Origin: an uncultured Proteiniphilum sp. | Lineage (GTDB): Bacteria; Bacteroidota; Bacteroidia; Bacteroidales; Dysgonomonadaceae | Direction: 5' to 3' | NCBI GenBank assembly: GCA_927407015.1 | Contig: CAKMJT010000016.1 | Location: 1-64,000 of the forward strand | DNA length: 64,000 nucleotides | Shown: positions 28,646 to 38,729 of the stretch, piece after piece | Layout of the letters: every line of letters starts with the position of its first letter | How positions within the stretch are numbered: the first letter of the stretch is position 1 | Translations under genes and position numbers: made by a program | Notes under the pieces: generated by a model | The model's input: only the letters and a program-made list of their open reading frames with translations | Database searches by the model: none | What the model was told of the DNA's origin: nothing

Positions 28646-29740
28646 TCATACCTGCAAATCCTGAAGGATGCCCGTGCTTTGGGTAGCATTATATTCCTCC
28701 TTCAGCCGGGAGATTACCTGTTTAACGCTGCGTAACTTATCCGACAGGTAAGCGTTTGCTCCCGCAAAAGCATATCCTTTGTTCATCCTGCCCCTGGAAG
28801 CATTGTACAACGCTTTCATGATGCAGTATGGACTTTTTGTGTAGTCGCAGGTTTTAATACATTTGTAGGGACAGGTGATGGGCCTCTCGTTGCCCTTGTT
28901 CATTTTTTCCAGGAAATCACTCTTAAAGGCGCGCCCCGGCATCCCTACCGGACTCTGGATGATCATTAAATCGGACCGGGATGACTTGAGGTAGATCTGT
29001 TTGAACTCTTCCGATGCATCACATTCATGCGTGGGAACGAAAATACTTCCCATTTGCACGCCCGATGCACCCAGTTGTATAAAGCGATGGATGTCTTCTC
29101 CAGTGGTAATTCCACCTGCGGCAATCAAAGGGATAGATTTAACATCCCTGTATCCGGAAGCCACCTCCAGAACCTCCGGGATCAGTTTCTCAAGTGCATA
29201 GTTCTCATCTTCAATCTGTTCCCTCTTGAAGCCCAGATGGCCTCCTGCCTTGGGGCCTTCCACCACGATGGCATCGGGGAGATAGTTGTAATTGGCCAGC
29301 CATTTTTCGCAGATGATCCTGGCAGCCCGGGCCGAAGAGACAATGGGGACGAGCTTGGTCCTGCTGTTGCTTGTCAGGTAAGAGGGCAGGTCCAGCGGCA
29401 GTCCCGCACCGGCAAAGATGAAATCGGCCTTCTCGGCGATAGAGGTACGCACCATATCGGCAAAATTCGACAAGGCAACCATGATGTTGACCCCGATATT
29501 TCCCCGTGTTGTCTCCCGTGCCTTGCGGATTTCCTCTTTCAACCCCCAAATGCAGTCCTTCAGATAATCGCGCGGTGTTTGCCGGTATAAAAGGCCTAAT
29601 CCCGCGCTTGAGATAACTCCGACGCCACCCTCGTTGGCCACCGCCGAGGCCAGCCCCGACAATGAAATGCCCACACCCATGCCGCCCTGGATAAAAGGGA
29701 GCTTGATCTCCTTCTCCCCGATGAAAAATGATTGAATCAT
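28646..29740 (-). CDS. Nitronate monooxygenase / FabK-like FMN oxidoreductase
   Basis: This 364-residue TIM-barrel FMN protein belongs to the 2-nitropropane dioxygenase family, which includes nitronate monooxygenases and the enoyl-ACP reductase FabK. The FMN/phosphate-binding parts are visible: FIQGGMGVGIS at 17-27, EGPKAGGHLG at 161-170 and PLIAAGGITTGEDI at 204-217. A cysteine cluster (C290, C294, C298, C306 in CPYKCIKTCDY and YCIM) near the C-terminus could hold a metal or Fe-S site, a feature of one Bacteroidetes/Clostridia subgroup. It is a lone gene between rpsU and dnaK. Detoxification of alkyl nitronates and a fatty-acid role are both possible. Confidence 0.8.
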   Translation of the reverse strand: MIQSFFIGEKEIKLPFIQGGMGVGISLSGLASAVANEGGVGVISSAGLGLLYRQTPRDYLKDCIWGLKEEIRKARETTRGNIGVNIMVALSNFADMVRTSIAEKADFIFAGAGLPLDLPSYLTSNSRTKLVPIVSSARAARIICEKWLANYNYLPDAIVVEGPKAGGHLGFKREQIEDENYALEKLIPEVLEVASGYRDVKSIPLIAAGGITTGEDIHRFIQLGASGVQMGSIFVPTHECDASEEFKQIYLKSSRSDLMIIQSPVGMPGRAFKSDFLEKMNKGNERPITCPYKCIKTCDYTKSPYCIMKALYNASRGRMNKGYAFAGANAYLSDKLRSVKQVISRLKEEYNATQSTGILQDLQV

Positions 29741-29983
29741 CTGTTTGATAATGTGTCAAAAGAATGGCGTGCCACACATTTTCGACCTGTGATTTACTTA
29801 GAAAGCCGATGATGATGTCGATTCAGACGATGGGAATTGTTGCCCGCAGGGGCATGGCAAAGCATTGCTGATAGATGTCAAAATAGACCAAATGCTACAA
29901 CAAACAAAATTACACTAATTTGCACAATTATCACCTTTTTATCCGTTAATTCCTGATCATAAATAGTTAAAGTGGCATAAATG

Positions 29984-30016
29984 AAGAAAGCCGTCTCCAT
30001 GGGGGACGGCTTTCAC
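29984..30016 (-). terminator. Terminator after dnaK
   Basis: A perfect 10-bp stem GAAAGCCGTC/GACGGCTTTC with a 9-nt loop lies 22 nt after the dnaK stop. The U tract (TTTCTTC) is short but adequate. Confidence 0.75.
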
Positions 30017-30038
30017 AAAACAGGGTCTCTCTGTTTCT

Positions 30039-31949
30039 TTACTTTACTTCCTCGAAATCCACGTCGGTGACATCATCTGCCGATTGACGGTTGTCCTCAG
30101 AAGAATGTGAGGCTCCATCAGCACCCGGCTGTGCACCCGCCTGTGCATTGGTGGCGTTGTACATGTCCTGTGATGCGGCCTGGAAGGCGGTGTTCAGCTC
30201 GTTGGTGGCAGCATCGATACCCTCCAGATTTTGTGCCTTGTGGGCCTCTTTCAGTTTATTGAGTGCAGCCTCTATCGGTGCCTTTTTGTCGGCAGGGATC
30301 TTGTCGCCCAGGTCTTTCAGCTGCTTTTCAGTCTGGAAGATGGTTGAGTCGGCGTGGTTCAGCTTGTCGATGCGCTCTTTCTCCAGCTTGTCGGCTTCGG
30401 CATTAGCAGCAGCTTCCTCTTTCATGCGTTTGATCTCGTCGTCGCTCAGGCCGGAGGATGCTTCAATACGGATCTTCTGTTCCTTGCTTGTGGCCTTATC
30501 TTTTGCAGAGACATTCAGGATACCGTTGGCATCGATATCGAAGGTTACTTCAATCTGGGGGATACCCCGCGGAGAGGGTGGTATCCCATCGAGGTTGAAG
30601 ACACCGATCTGTTTGTTGTCGCGTGCCATGGCACGTTCGCCCTGGAGCACGTTGATTTGCACGGAAGGCTGGTTGTCGCTGGCGGTGGAGAATGTTTCAC
30701 TCTTCCGGGTAGGGATGGTGGTGTTGGCATCGATCAGTTTAGTCATCACACCACCCAATGTTTCTATACCAAGAGAGAGCGGTGTCACATCGAGCAACAG
30801 CACATCTTTCACTTCACCCGTTAATACGGCTCCCTGGATAGCTGCGCCAATGGCTACCACTTCGTCGGGGTTGACACCCTTGTGGGGTTTTTTGCCGAAA
30901 AGCTTTTCTACCAGGTCCTGTACGACAGGGATACGTGTGGAGCCACCCACCAGGATCACTTCATCGATGTCTGAATTGGACATACCGGCATCTTTCATGG
31001 CTGTTTGGCACGGAGCCACGCACTTCTGCAACAGATCATCGATCAGCTGTTCGAATTTAGAACGGGTAAGCGTTTTCACCAGGTGCTTGGGTATACCGTT
31101 TACCGGCATGATGTAAGGCAGGTTTATTTCGGTGGAGGAGGCACTGGAGAGTTCAATTTTCGCTTTCTCCGCAGCCTCTTTCAGACGCTGGAGCGCCATA
31201 GGATCCTTGCGGAGGTCTATACCCTCCTCGTTCAAGAACTCATTTGCCAGCCAGTCGATGATGCGGTGGTCGAAGTCGTCACCCCCGAGGTGCGTATTCC
31301 CGTTGGTGGATTTTACCTCGAATACACCATCACCCAATTCCAGAATCGATATGTCGAAGGTCCCTCCACCCAGGTCGAAGACGGCTATTTTTGAGTCTTT
31401 GTTCTGTTTGTCCAGTCCGTAGGCCAGTGCGGCGGCTGTGGGCTCGTTGACGATACGACGTACAGTCAGCCCGGCGATTTCTCCCGCCTCTTTGGTCGCC
31501 TGGCGCTGCGCATCACTGAAATAAGCCGGTACGGTAATCACCGCCTCCTTCACTTCCTGTCCGAGGTGGTCTTCAGCTGTTTTCTTCATCTTCTGCAACA
31601 CGATGGCCGATATTTCCTGTGGTGAATAGAGATGTCCGTTGATTTCCACACGCGGTGTGTTATTGTCACCACGAACCACTTTATAGGGTACACGACCGAT
31701 CTCTTTTTGCACCCGGTCGAAGGTTTCTCCCATAAAAGTCTTAATCGAGGAGACAGTATTATGGGGGTTGGTGATGGCCTGTCGTTTGGCCGGATCGCCT
31801 ACCTTTCGTTCGCCGTTATCCATAAATGCCACCACCGAAGGGGTAGTGCGTTTGCCTTCATTATTGGGGATTACAACGGGTTCGTTGCCTTCCATGACGG
31901 ATACGCACGAGTTGGTTGTTCCCAGGTCTATTCCGATTATTTTTCCCAT
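30039..31949 (-). CDS. dnaK: Chaperone DnaK (Hsp70)
   Basis: DnaK folds and refolds proteins in an ATP cycle with DnaJ and GrpE. The start is [14 protein letters not shown] at 31949, giving 636 residues; an in-frame ATG further upstream would add 23 residues absent from the family. The actin-like ATPase domain has the [11 protein letters not shown] phosphate loop, [15 protein letters not shown] and VGGSTRIP. The substrate domain follows from about residue 390 ([16 protein letters not shown]), then a helical lid and a Gln/Ala-rich tail ending DVDFEEVK, the family's acidic end. No grpE/dnaJ neighbours and no CIRCE-like repeat are visible, so heat-shock control here is not obvious. Confidence 0.97.
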   Translation of the reverse strand: MGKIIGIDLGTTNSCVSVMEGNEPVVIPNNEGKRTTPSVVAFMDNGERKVGDPAKRQAITNPHNTVSSIKTFMGETFDRVQKEIGRVPYKVVRGDNNTPRVEINGHLYSPQEISAIVLQKMKKTAEDHLGQEVKEAVITVPAYFSDAQRQATKEAGEIAGLTVRRIVNEPTAAALAYGLDKQNKDSKIAVFDLGGGTFDISILELGDGVFEVKSTNGNTHLGGDDFDHRIIDWLANEFLNEEGIDLRKDPMALQRLKEAAEKAKIELSSASSTEINLPYIMPVNGIPKHLVKTLTRSKFEQLIDDLLQKCVAPCQTAMKDAGMSNSDIDEVILVGGSTRIPVVQDLVEKLFGKKPHKGVNPDEVVAIGAAIQGAVLTGEVKDVLLLDVTPLSLGIETLGGVMTKLIDANTTIPTRKSETFSTASDNQPSVQINVLQGERAMARDNKQIGVFNLDGIPPSPRGIPQIEVTFDIDANGILNVSAKDKATSKEQKIRIEASSGLSDDEIKRMKEEAAANAEADKLEKERIDKLNHADSTIFQTEKQLKDLGDKIPADKKAPIEAALNKLKEAHKAQNLEGIDAATNELNTAFQAASQDMYNATNAQAGAQPGADGASHSSEDNRQSADDVTDVDFEEVK

Positions 31950-32263
31950 AGTTGTTATGTTGTTTATTTGATCTGTTTCTGTCTTTTTTGTCTGTCTGAG
32001 TGAACCGCTGTCTGTCATAGTCCGACAGAAGTATTAAGCACACACACAAATTCTTTTTCAAATCCTGTGCCAAAATTTTCCTGTTATGGCCATTCTGCCA
32101 ATATGTCGGATTGAATCCGTTCAATAATCATATTTTATGCTTCCGATGCAACATTTTCGGAAGATTTTACTATCTTTGGAGGAGTAGTGAAAACGGTATT
32201 GTGGCATCGTCTCATTCCGTTTTTCATGCCAGCGGAGTTTCAATCAACCAAGCCAAGTAGATT
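31950..32263. other. Divergent intergenic region between dnaK and the DUF4301 gene
   Basis: This 314-nt region should hold both promoters. For the plus strand TATCTTTG (32171-32178) is an exact minus-7 box, 85 nt before the DUF4301 ATG, without a clear minus-33. For dnaK only weak boxes are seen (TAATACTTCTG on the minus strand). I see no CIRCE inverted repeat and no gene. Confidence 0.5.
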
Positions 32264-33781
32264 ATGTACACACAACAAGATCTGGAATTACTGAGGGAAA
32301 AAGGTATTTCCCCGGAACAAATCGAGACGCAACTGAATTATTTCAGCACCGGATTTCCTTTTTTGACCATTGTATCGGCCGCTTCCGTGGAAAAAGGAAT
32401 CATAAGGATGAATAAGGAAGAGGAGACAACCTATCTGAAAGCCTGGCAGGATTATCTGAACAGCGGCCAGAAGATTACCAAGTTTGTTCCGGCATCCGGT
32501 GCTGCCAGCCGTATGTTCAAAGATCTGTATGCATTCCTTGATGCGGATTATGAGCTGCCATCCACCTCATTTGAAAAAACTTTCTTTAATCAGATACAGC
32601 AGTTTGCCTTCTTTGTATTACTGGATGAGACCTGTAAAGAGATGTACGGTAAAGGTGCCGTTGCCTTGTGCGAGGAAGACAGATATAAAGAGGTGGCAGC
32701 TGCATTGCTTTACCACGATGGGCTGGATTATGGCAATCTGCCCAAGGGGTTGCTTCTTTTCCACTCCTATCCCGAAGGCAACCGCACACCCGTGGGTGAA
32801 CATCTGACGGAGGGAACGCTCTATGCCAAAACAGCAGAAAACAGGGTAGATGTTCACTTCACCGTATCGGAGGAACACAAGGAGTTGTTCGAGCTGCTGG
32901 TGGCTGCCCGGAAGCTGAATTACCAGTTTAAGCTCGGAGTCACCTTTTCCGTCTCGTACAGTATCCAAAAACCATCTACCGACACCATTGCGGTGGATAT
33001 GAACAATGAGCCGTTCCGGGAGGATGACGGTACGCTGCTGTTCCGTCCGGGAGGTCACGGTGCCCTGATAGAAAACCTGAACGACATCGATTCGGATGTG
33101 ATCTTTATCAAAAATATCGACAATGTTGTCCCCGACAGGTTAAAAGATCAGGAAGCCCATTACAAAAGATTGCTGGGAGGTATCCTGGTCACCCTGCAGC
33201 AACGGGCCCATACCTACCTGCAGCGGCTGGAGTCCGGTGAGGCTGATCCGGATGAACTGGATGAAATGCTGGCTTTTACCGAAAAGGAACTGACGATAAC
33301 CCATAACCAGAAGTTTGACACGGATGAAGCACTGAAGGATTATCTGAAGAGGAAGCTCGACCGACCCTTCCGGGTTTGCGGGATGGTGAAAAATGCGGGA
33401 GAACCGGGAGGAGGGCCCTTTCTTGCGGTTAACCCCGACGGAACGGTATCGCTCCAGATTATGGAGAGCTCACAGATCAACAGGCATGATGCCAAAGCCG
33501 TGGAAGCGTTTAAAAACGGGTCTCATTTTAATCCTGTTGACGTGGCATGCGGAGTGAAAAGATATCAGGGAGATAAGTTTGATCTCACAAAATTTGTGGA
33601 TACGAACACCGGATTTATTTCGCACAAATCGAAAGACGGCAGGGAGCTGAAAGCGCTCGAGTTGCCGGGATTATGGAACGGAGCGATGAGCGACTGGAAC
33701 ACTATTTTTGTAGAGGTGCCCATCTCCACATTCAATCCCGTGAAGACAGTGAATGATCTGCTGAGGCCCGAGCACCAGTAA
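32264..33781 (+). CDS. DUF4301 family protein
   Basis: This 505-residue protein belongs to DUF4301, a family typical of Bacteroidetes with no assigned function. It is soluble with no signal peptide. Conserved-looking stretches are TKFVPASGAASRMFKDLYAF (about 73-92), LLFHSYPEGNRTPVGEHLTE (about 164-183), LLFRPGGHGALIENLNDIDS and VCGMVKNAGEPGGGPFLAVN. The glycine-rich PASGAASRM and PGGHGALIENLN motifs recall nucleotide-sugar pyrophosphorylases, and nucleotide or sugar-phosphate binding is a reasonable but unproven guess. It precedes the porE-like gene by about 150 nt. Confidence 0.85.
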   Translation: MYTQQDLELLREKGISPEQIETQLNYFSTGFPFLTIVSAASVEKGIIRMNKEEETTYLKAWQDYLNSGQKITKFVPASGAASRMFKDLYAFLDADYELPSTSFEKTFFNQIQQFAFFVLLDETCKEMYGKGAVALCEEDRYKEVAAALLYHDGLDYGNLPKGLLLFHSYPEGNRTPVGEHLTEGTLYAKTAENRVDVHFTVSEEHKELFELLVAARKLNYQFKLGVTFSVSYSIQKPSTDTIAVDMNNEPFREDDGTLLFRPGGHGALIENLNDIDSDVIFIKNIDNVVPDRLKDQEAHYKRLLGGILVTLQQRAHTYLQRLESGEADPDELDEMLAFTEKELTITHNQKFDTDEALKDYLKRKLDRPFRVCGMVKNAGEPGGGPFLAVNPDGTVSLQIMESSQINRHDAKAVEAFKNGSHFNPVDVACGVKRYQGDKFDLTKFVDTNTGFISHKSKDGRELKALELPGLWNGAMSDWNTIFVEVPISTFNPVKTVNDLLRPEHQ

Positions 33782-33928
33782 GTTGAGGATAGGTATTCAC
33801 TCTTCCCGTTCATACCGGGGGAAGGGAAGTGTGGCACTCCCGCACATACTATTTCCCCGAAAAATCCGTTTACAATCAAAAACGGAACACTGTTGAAACC
33901 ACTTGATGACATTGACCAGACTATTGTT

Positions 33929-35941
33929 GTGACCGGTAAGGTACGCAAAGTGAACCTGCGCCCTTTGGCAGGACTCATCCCCTGTCTTTTGACCCTTCTT
34001 GGACTTTTCCTTTTTTCCTGCAGGCAGGGTTCATTGCGTGACGCCAGGGCACAATATCTGCGTGGGGAGTATTATGCAGCAAGCAGAACCTATCAGGCTC
34101 TCTACAAGGAAACGCCCCGGGAACAGCAACCCTTACGCGGCGTCATATCGTATGAAATGGCGGAGAATTACCGAAGGCTCAATCAATCCTCACGTGCCCT
34201 GACAGCCTATGATAACGCCATTCGCTTTGGGTATCCCGATACGGTGATGCATCTTCATTATGCACAGATGCTTCACAGGGAGGGGAAATACACGCAGGCA
34301 GCAGATGCCTACCGCTATTTTTTGAGATTCAAACCCGGTCATCCCCTGGCATTAAACGGCCTTCGCGGTACTGAGCTGGCTTTGCAGTGGCGCGATAAAA
34401 GCTCACGTTACGTGGTGAGGCGAATGGAGCTCTTCCACTCCGGCCGCAGTGAATTCAGCCCGATACTGGCACAGGACGATGAACTGCTCTATTTCACCTC
34501 TTCCGGAAACGAGGCGACGGGAGAGTCAGAGAGTGCGGTGACCGGCATGAAATACAACGATCTGTTTCTCTCCGCCAAAAACAGCCGGGGTGAATGGCAA
34601 AAACCGAAACGCATCGAGTCGGAGATAAATACGGAATTTGACGAGGGCACTTCTTCCATCTCTCCGGACGGTGAAAGGATGTATTACACCTACAGTGCTA
34701 TGGACCCCACACATCCCACAAGCACCAGAATTTATTTCTCCCGGAGAATCAATGCTGCCTGGAGAACCGGGCAACCTCTGCATATCGCCGGGGGTGATTC
34801 GTTGTCTGTTTTTGCCCATCCTTCCGTTTCATCTTCGGGCCGTTATCTATGCTTCGTCTCTGATATGCCGGGTGGCTATGGGGGAAAAGATATCTGGAGA
34901 GGACTGATCATTTCCGCCGGTGAGGTAGTCTCCGTGGAGAACTTCGGACCCGAAATCAATACTGCCGGAGACGAATTGTTTCCCTGTATGCTGAACGATA
35001 CAATACTCTGCTTTTCTTCAGACGGACATCCGGGAATGGGAGGGCTCGATTTGTTCATGGCCACGAAACAGCCTGATGCCGACAGATGGCAGGTAGCGAA
35101 TCTACAGCCGCCACTCAACTCGCCGGGTGATGATTTCGGGATCACCTTCGAAAAGGGAGTAAAAAGTGGCTTTTTCAGTTCCAACCGGAACGATACCCGG
35201 GGATACGATCATATCTATTCATTTGAATATAAGGATGAGACTATGACCGTTGAGGGTTTTGCCATGGATCAGGATAACCGGTTAATCGCCGGCGCCATTA
35301 TCTCTGTCGTTGGCAGTAACGGCATCCGGCATCGGTTTGTCACCGATCAGCAGGGTGTCTATCGTTTCACAGGGGAGAGAGGTGTGGACTATCTGCTGAT
35401 GGCCAGTGCCGAAGGTTTTCTCAACCAAAAGCAGTCGCTCCGGACCGGTAATCCGAAAAAAGATACCGTTTATTATGTGGACTTTGAGATGATTCCTTAT
35501 GATGTTCCGGTGACCCTGCAAAATATATTTTACGATTTCGACAGGGCAACGCTTCGTCCCGAATCGAAAGAGGGGTTAGACCGGCTTATCTCGCTGTTGA
35601 ACGAACATCCGGAGATTTCCATTGAGCTTGCGGCTCATACCGATCGCAGGGGAACGGACGACTACAACAGGGCTCTCTCCTTGCGCCGGGCCCAATCGGT
35701 TGTTAATTATCTGACAGCGAACGGTATCGATCAGAAAAGGCTCTCCACGGCTGGTTATGGTAAAACACATCCAGTCACCGTGGGTAAAGAGACCGCGGCC
35801 TCACACGCTTTTCTGAAAGAAGGTGATATCCTTTCGGAAGAATTCATCGGGCAACTCACTCCCGAACAACAGGAGGTTGCCGATCAGATCAACCGCCGCA
35901 CCGAGTTCCGGGTGCCTGGGCCTGCATTCCACAAACCATGA
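33929..35941 (+). CDS. porE: PorE-like OmpA-family outer-membrane lipoprotein (TPR, propeller, CRD, OmpA)
   Basis: The domain order matches PorE of the type IX secretion system of Porphyromonas: lipoprotein signal with lipobox LFLFSC, TPR helices (about 45-160, with YLRGEYYAASRTYQALYKE), a beta-propeller of PD40/WD40-like blades (about 170-430; EFDEGTSSISPDGERMYYTY, DIWRGLIISAG), a carboxypeptidase-regulatory-like domain (about 430-500) and a C-terminal OmpA domain for peptidoglycan binding (TDRRGTDDYNRALSLRRAQS). No ATG precedes the signal. GTG at 33929 gives 670 residues; GTG at 33950 or TTG at 33893 are alternatives. The probable role is to tie an outer-membrane secretion or envelope complex to peptidoglycan. 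Other Bacteroidetes OmpA/PD40 proteins share this layout, so the PorE name is provisional. Confidence 0.8.
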   Translation: MTGKVRKVNLRPLAGLIPCLLTLLGLFLFSCRQGSLRDARAQYLRGEYYAASRTYQALYKETPREQQPLRGVISYEMAENYRRLNQSSRALTAYDNAIRFGYPDTVMHLHYAQMLHREGKYTQAADAYRYFLRFKPGHPLALNGLRGTELALQWRDKSSRYVVRRMELFHSGRSEFSPILAQDDELLYFTSSGNEATGESESAVTGMKYNDLFLSAKNSRGEWQKPKRIESEINTEFDEGTSSISPDGERMYYTYSAMDPTHPTSTRIYFSRRINAAWRTGQPLHIAGGDSLSVFAHPSVSSSGRYLCFVSDMPGGYGGKDIWRGLIISAGEVVSVENFGPEINTAGDELFPCMLNDTILCFSSDGHPGMGGLDLFMATKQPDADRWQVANLQPPLNSPGDDFGITFEKGVKSGFFSSNRNDTRGYDHIYSFEYKDETMTVEGFAMDQDNRLIAGAIISVVGSNGIRHRFVTDQQGVYRFTGERGVDYLLMASAEGFLNQKQSLRTGNPKKDTVYYVDFEMIPYDVPVTLQNIFYDFDRATLRPESKEGLDRLISLLNEHPEISIELAAHTDRRGTDDYNRALSLRRAQSVVNYLTANGIDQKRLSTAGYGKTHPVTVGKETAASHAFLKEGDILSEEFIGQLTPEQQEVADQINRRTEFRVPGPAFHKP

Positions 35942-36031
35942 GCGTGGTATTGACGGCATCCTGGGCGCAATCACCCTGTTGCAGTGAATGACATTCTTTA
36001 ATCCCTGAAATAGATTGTCCGAAATTATGTG

Positions 36032-36039
36032 TATTTTTG
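36032..36039 (+). promoter_or_regulatory. Minus-7 element upstream of porD
   Basis: TATTTTTG matches TAnnTTTG and lies 53 nt before the ATG at 36093. It argues against an upstream in-frame ATG-type start near 36015, which would precede the transcript start. No canonical minus-33 is seen. Confidence 0.45.
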
Positions 36040-36092
36040 CCCGTCGAAGCCACTGTTATATGGTGGCGATAAAACGACAATGGAATAGCGGG

Positions 36093-36995
36093 ATGAGGAT
36101 GATGCTCCGATATATATGCTTAGGGCTGATGTGTACCACGGGACACCTCTCTCTCTCTGCCCAGGAGCTCAACGCTACCGTAAAGGTGAACAGTGCGGCC
36201 ATTCAGGGTACCAGCAGGGAGGTGTTTCTTTCGCTCGAGGAGTCATTGCGCACCTTGATCAACGGACGCCGATGGTGTGATGACGACCACCAGGGCATTG
36301 AACGAATCAACTGCTCCTTTACGCTGGTAATCACTGAAGCAGTCTCCGCCGGTTCCTTTCGCGGGGAACTCTACGTGCAGTCGCGCCGTTTCGTGCACAA
36401 TAACGGGCCGTTGTCACCTATGCTTCATTTGCGGGACAGAGCGTTTGATTTTGATTATAGCGAATACCAGCCTCTGACGTTCGACCCCAACGACAGGAAG
36501 GAGAGCCTGAGTACAACCATCGCTTTTTATGCCTATCTTATTCTCGGACTGGAATATGATTCCAGAACCCCATTGGGCGGAACAGCCTGTTTTCGCCAGA
36601 TGCAGCAAATAGCTGCCGGCATGCAGTCCTCCGGCCACAGAGGCTGGGATCAGTACGGGAGTGAACGGAATCGTTCAGCCATAGCCGCAGCCTTCAACGA
36701 TGGCTCATTGGTGAACTACCGGCAAATGTGGTACGATTACCATACCCGTGGATTGGATCAACTGACAGAAAATGCCGACGAAGGGCGGGAAAAAGTACAG
36801 TTATCCCTGCCGGTTGTTGCATCGCTGTTTGATGAACGGCCCTCTTCTGTATTGATCCTGCTGTTCGGAGATGCGAAACTGGGAGAACTGGTAAGTCTGT
36901 TTTCGAATGCCGGTGTGCAGGAGAAAAGAGAGGTCTATACCGTGCTTCGTAAGGTGTATCCTGCACGTAGCAAGGAACTTGAAAAACTGAGATAA
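36093..36995 (+). CDS. porD: PorD/DUF4835 family protein
   Basis: This exported protein of about 300 residues belongs to DUF4835, named PorD after a gene needed for type IX secretion in Porphyromonas. The chosen ATG at 36093 gives a clean signal peptide (MRMMLRYICLGLMCTTGHLS, cleavage near SLSA-QE); longer in-frame starts put 26 odd residues in front. The mature part shows the family motifs ELNATVKVNSAAIQG, RRWCDDDHQGIERINCSF and DFDYSEYQPLTFDPNDRKES. It sits 8 nt upstream of recN, an arrangement common in Bacteroidetes, including species without a full secretion system. Its molecular role is not known. Confidence 0.88.
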   Translation: MRMMLRYICLGLMCTTGHLSLSAQELNATVKVNSAAIQGTSREVFLSLEESLRTLINGRRWCDDDHQGIERINCSFTLVITEAVSAGSFRGELYVQSRRFVHNNGPLSPMLHLRDRAFDFDYSEYQPLTFDPNDRKESLSTTIAFYAYLILGLEYDSRTPLGGTACFRQMQQIAAGMQSSGHRGWDQYGSERNRSAIAAAFNDGSLVNYRQMWYDYHTRGLDQLTENADEGREKVQLSLPVVASLFDERPSSVLILLFGDAKLGELVSLFSNAGVQEKREVYTVLRKVYPARSKELEKLR

Positions 36996-37003
36996 AAGAA
37001 TAT

Positions 37004-38662
37004 ATGCTGAAGTCGCTGTCTATTCAAAATTACGCGCTGATCGATTCGCTTCATATAACGTTCGATACAGGCTTTACTGTGATAACAGGTGAAACGGGTG
37101 CAGGAAAATCCATTATTCTGGGTGCCCTTTCTCTTATTCTGGGTCAGCGCGCTGATGTCCGCCATATCAAGCAGGATGAGACGAAGTGCGTCATAGAGGG
37201 CGTTTTTGATATATCAAACTATAACCTGAAGCCATTCTTCGAAGAACTCGACTGGATGTACGACGGGGAGGAGTGTATCCTTCGCCGTGAGATATGGGCG
37301 ACCGGCAAATCAAGGGCTTTTGTCAACGACTCTCCGGTTTATCTGAACGATCTGAAAGGGTTGGGCGACAGGCTGATCGATATCCATTCCCAGCATCAGA
37401 ATCTCTCGCTGAATGACAATCTGTTCCAGCTGAATGTCGTTGATCTGCTTGCCCGCACGGCCGATGAGCGCATGGAATATGCCAAAGCGTTCACGGAATA
37501 CCGGACATCCGAAAAAATGCTGAACGATTTGCGGGGACAGTCCCGGAAAAACAAGGAGGAGGAAGACTATCTCCGGTTTCAGTATGCCACGCTGACGGAA
37601 GCGGCTTTGCAGACCGGGGAACAGGAGCAACTCGAGACGGAACTGGAGGCGCTCACACATGCGGAAGAGATCAAATCGGGACTTTTCTCGGCCACATCGC
37701 TCTTGTCGGGCGATGAGCATAGCGCGGAATCCCTGTTGCGGTCGGCAAAAGACATCCTGCAGCAAGTACAGCGAGTATTCCCAAAAGTGGGCGAGCTGGT
37801 TGCAAGGGTAGAGTCGGCTTATATCGAAGTAAAAGATGTGCGGGAGGAAGCCTCGCGTTACTTCGGGGAGGTGGAGCTCGACCCAGCGCGTCAGCAGTTG
37901 CTGGAAGAGCGCCTGAGTATCATTTACGATCTGCAGAGGAAGCATTCTGTCACAACCGTGGAGGATCTGATCGCGTTGAGGGTTGATATGGCGAAGAAGC
38001 TGGAGAATATCGATTCTCTGGATGAACAACTGGCTGTCCTGGAAAAAGAGAGTGAAGAAAAACGGGCAGTCATGCTGGTAAAAGCCGGTGTGTTAAGCCG
38101 TAAACGCCAGGACGCCGTGCCTGTCATTGAAAAAGGGCTCATGGAGAAACTTGCTTATCTGAGGATGCCTAATACCCGCTTCCGCTGCGAGTTTACGACA
38201 CGCAATCATCCTGACGCCACAGGGATTGACAATGTGGAGTTTCTTTTCTCAGCCAATAGAAACACAGCACTGCAACCTGTCTCACAGATTGCCTCCGGAG
38301 GAGAGATCTCGCGACTGATGCTCTGCATCAAAGCGATGATTGCAGGGGCTATTGCCCTGCCGACCATTATCTTCGATGAGATTGATACCGGCACATCGGG
38401 CGAAGTAGCCGACAGGGTGGGTTTCATCATGGAGGAGATGAGCCGGCAGATGCAGGTGATAGGAATCACGCATTTACCACAGATAGCCTCCAAGGGGCTT
38501 ACGCATTTTGTGGTTTACAAAGAGGAGATGAACGAGAGGGTCACCACACAAATAAAAGAGCTGACACCCGGTGAAAGGGTGAACGAGATCGCCCGGATGC
38601 TGAGTGGTGCTGAGATATCGGTACAGGCGGTAGAGAATGCAAGGGTGATGCTGGGACAATAA
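37004..38662 (+). CDS. recN: DNA repair protein RecN
   Basis: RecN is an SMC-like ATPase that acts early in double-strand-break repair. The 552-residue protein has the Walker A GETGAGKS at residues 29-36, long coiled-coil segments (about 150-370, rich in Glu/Gln/Arg), and the C-terminal ABC signature and Walker B (QIASGGEISRLMLCIKAMIA, then PTIIFDEIDTGTSGEVADRV). All ATPase motifs are complete. It is translationally close to porD (8 nt) and followed by rlmB. Confidence 0.96.
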   Translation: MLKSLSIQNYALIDSLHITFDTGFTVITGETGAGKSIILGALSLILGQRADVRHIKQDETKCVIEGVFDISNYNLKPFFEELDWMYDGEECILRREIWATGKSRAFVNDSPVYLNDLKGLGDRLIDIHSQHQNLSLNDNLFQLNVVDLLARTADERMEYAKAFTEYRTSEKMLNDLRGQSRKNKEEEDYLRFQYATLTEAALQTGEQEQLETELEALTHAEEIKSGLFSATSLLSGDEHSAESLLRSAKDILQQVQRVFPKVGELVARVESAYIEVKDVREEASRYFGEVELDPARQQLLEERLSIIYDLQRKHSVTTVEDLIALRVDMAKKLENIDSLDEQLAVLEKESEEKRAVMLVKAGVLSRKRQDAVPVIEKGLMEKLAYLRMPNTRFRCEFTTRNHPDATGIDNVEFLFSANRNTALQPVSQIASGGEISRLMLCIKAMIAGAIALPTIIFDEIDTGTSGEVADRVGFIMEEMSRQMQVIGITHLPQIASKGLTHFVVYKEEMNERVTTQIKELTPGERVNEIARMLSGAEISVQAVENARVMLGQ

Positions 38663-38729
38663 GAATGAATGATGTAAAACCGGTGGTGCAACTGAATCGT
38701 CAGAATGCAGGCCATAAGCTGAACTATAC

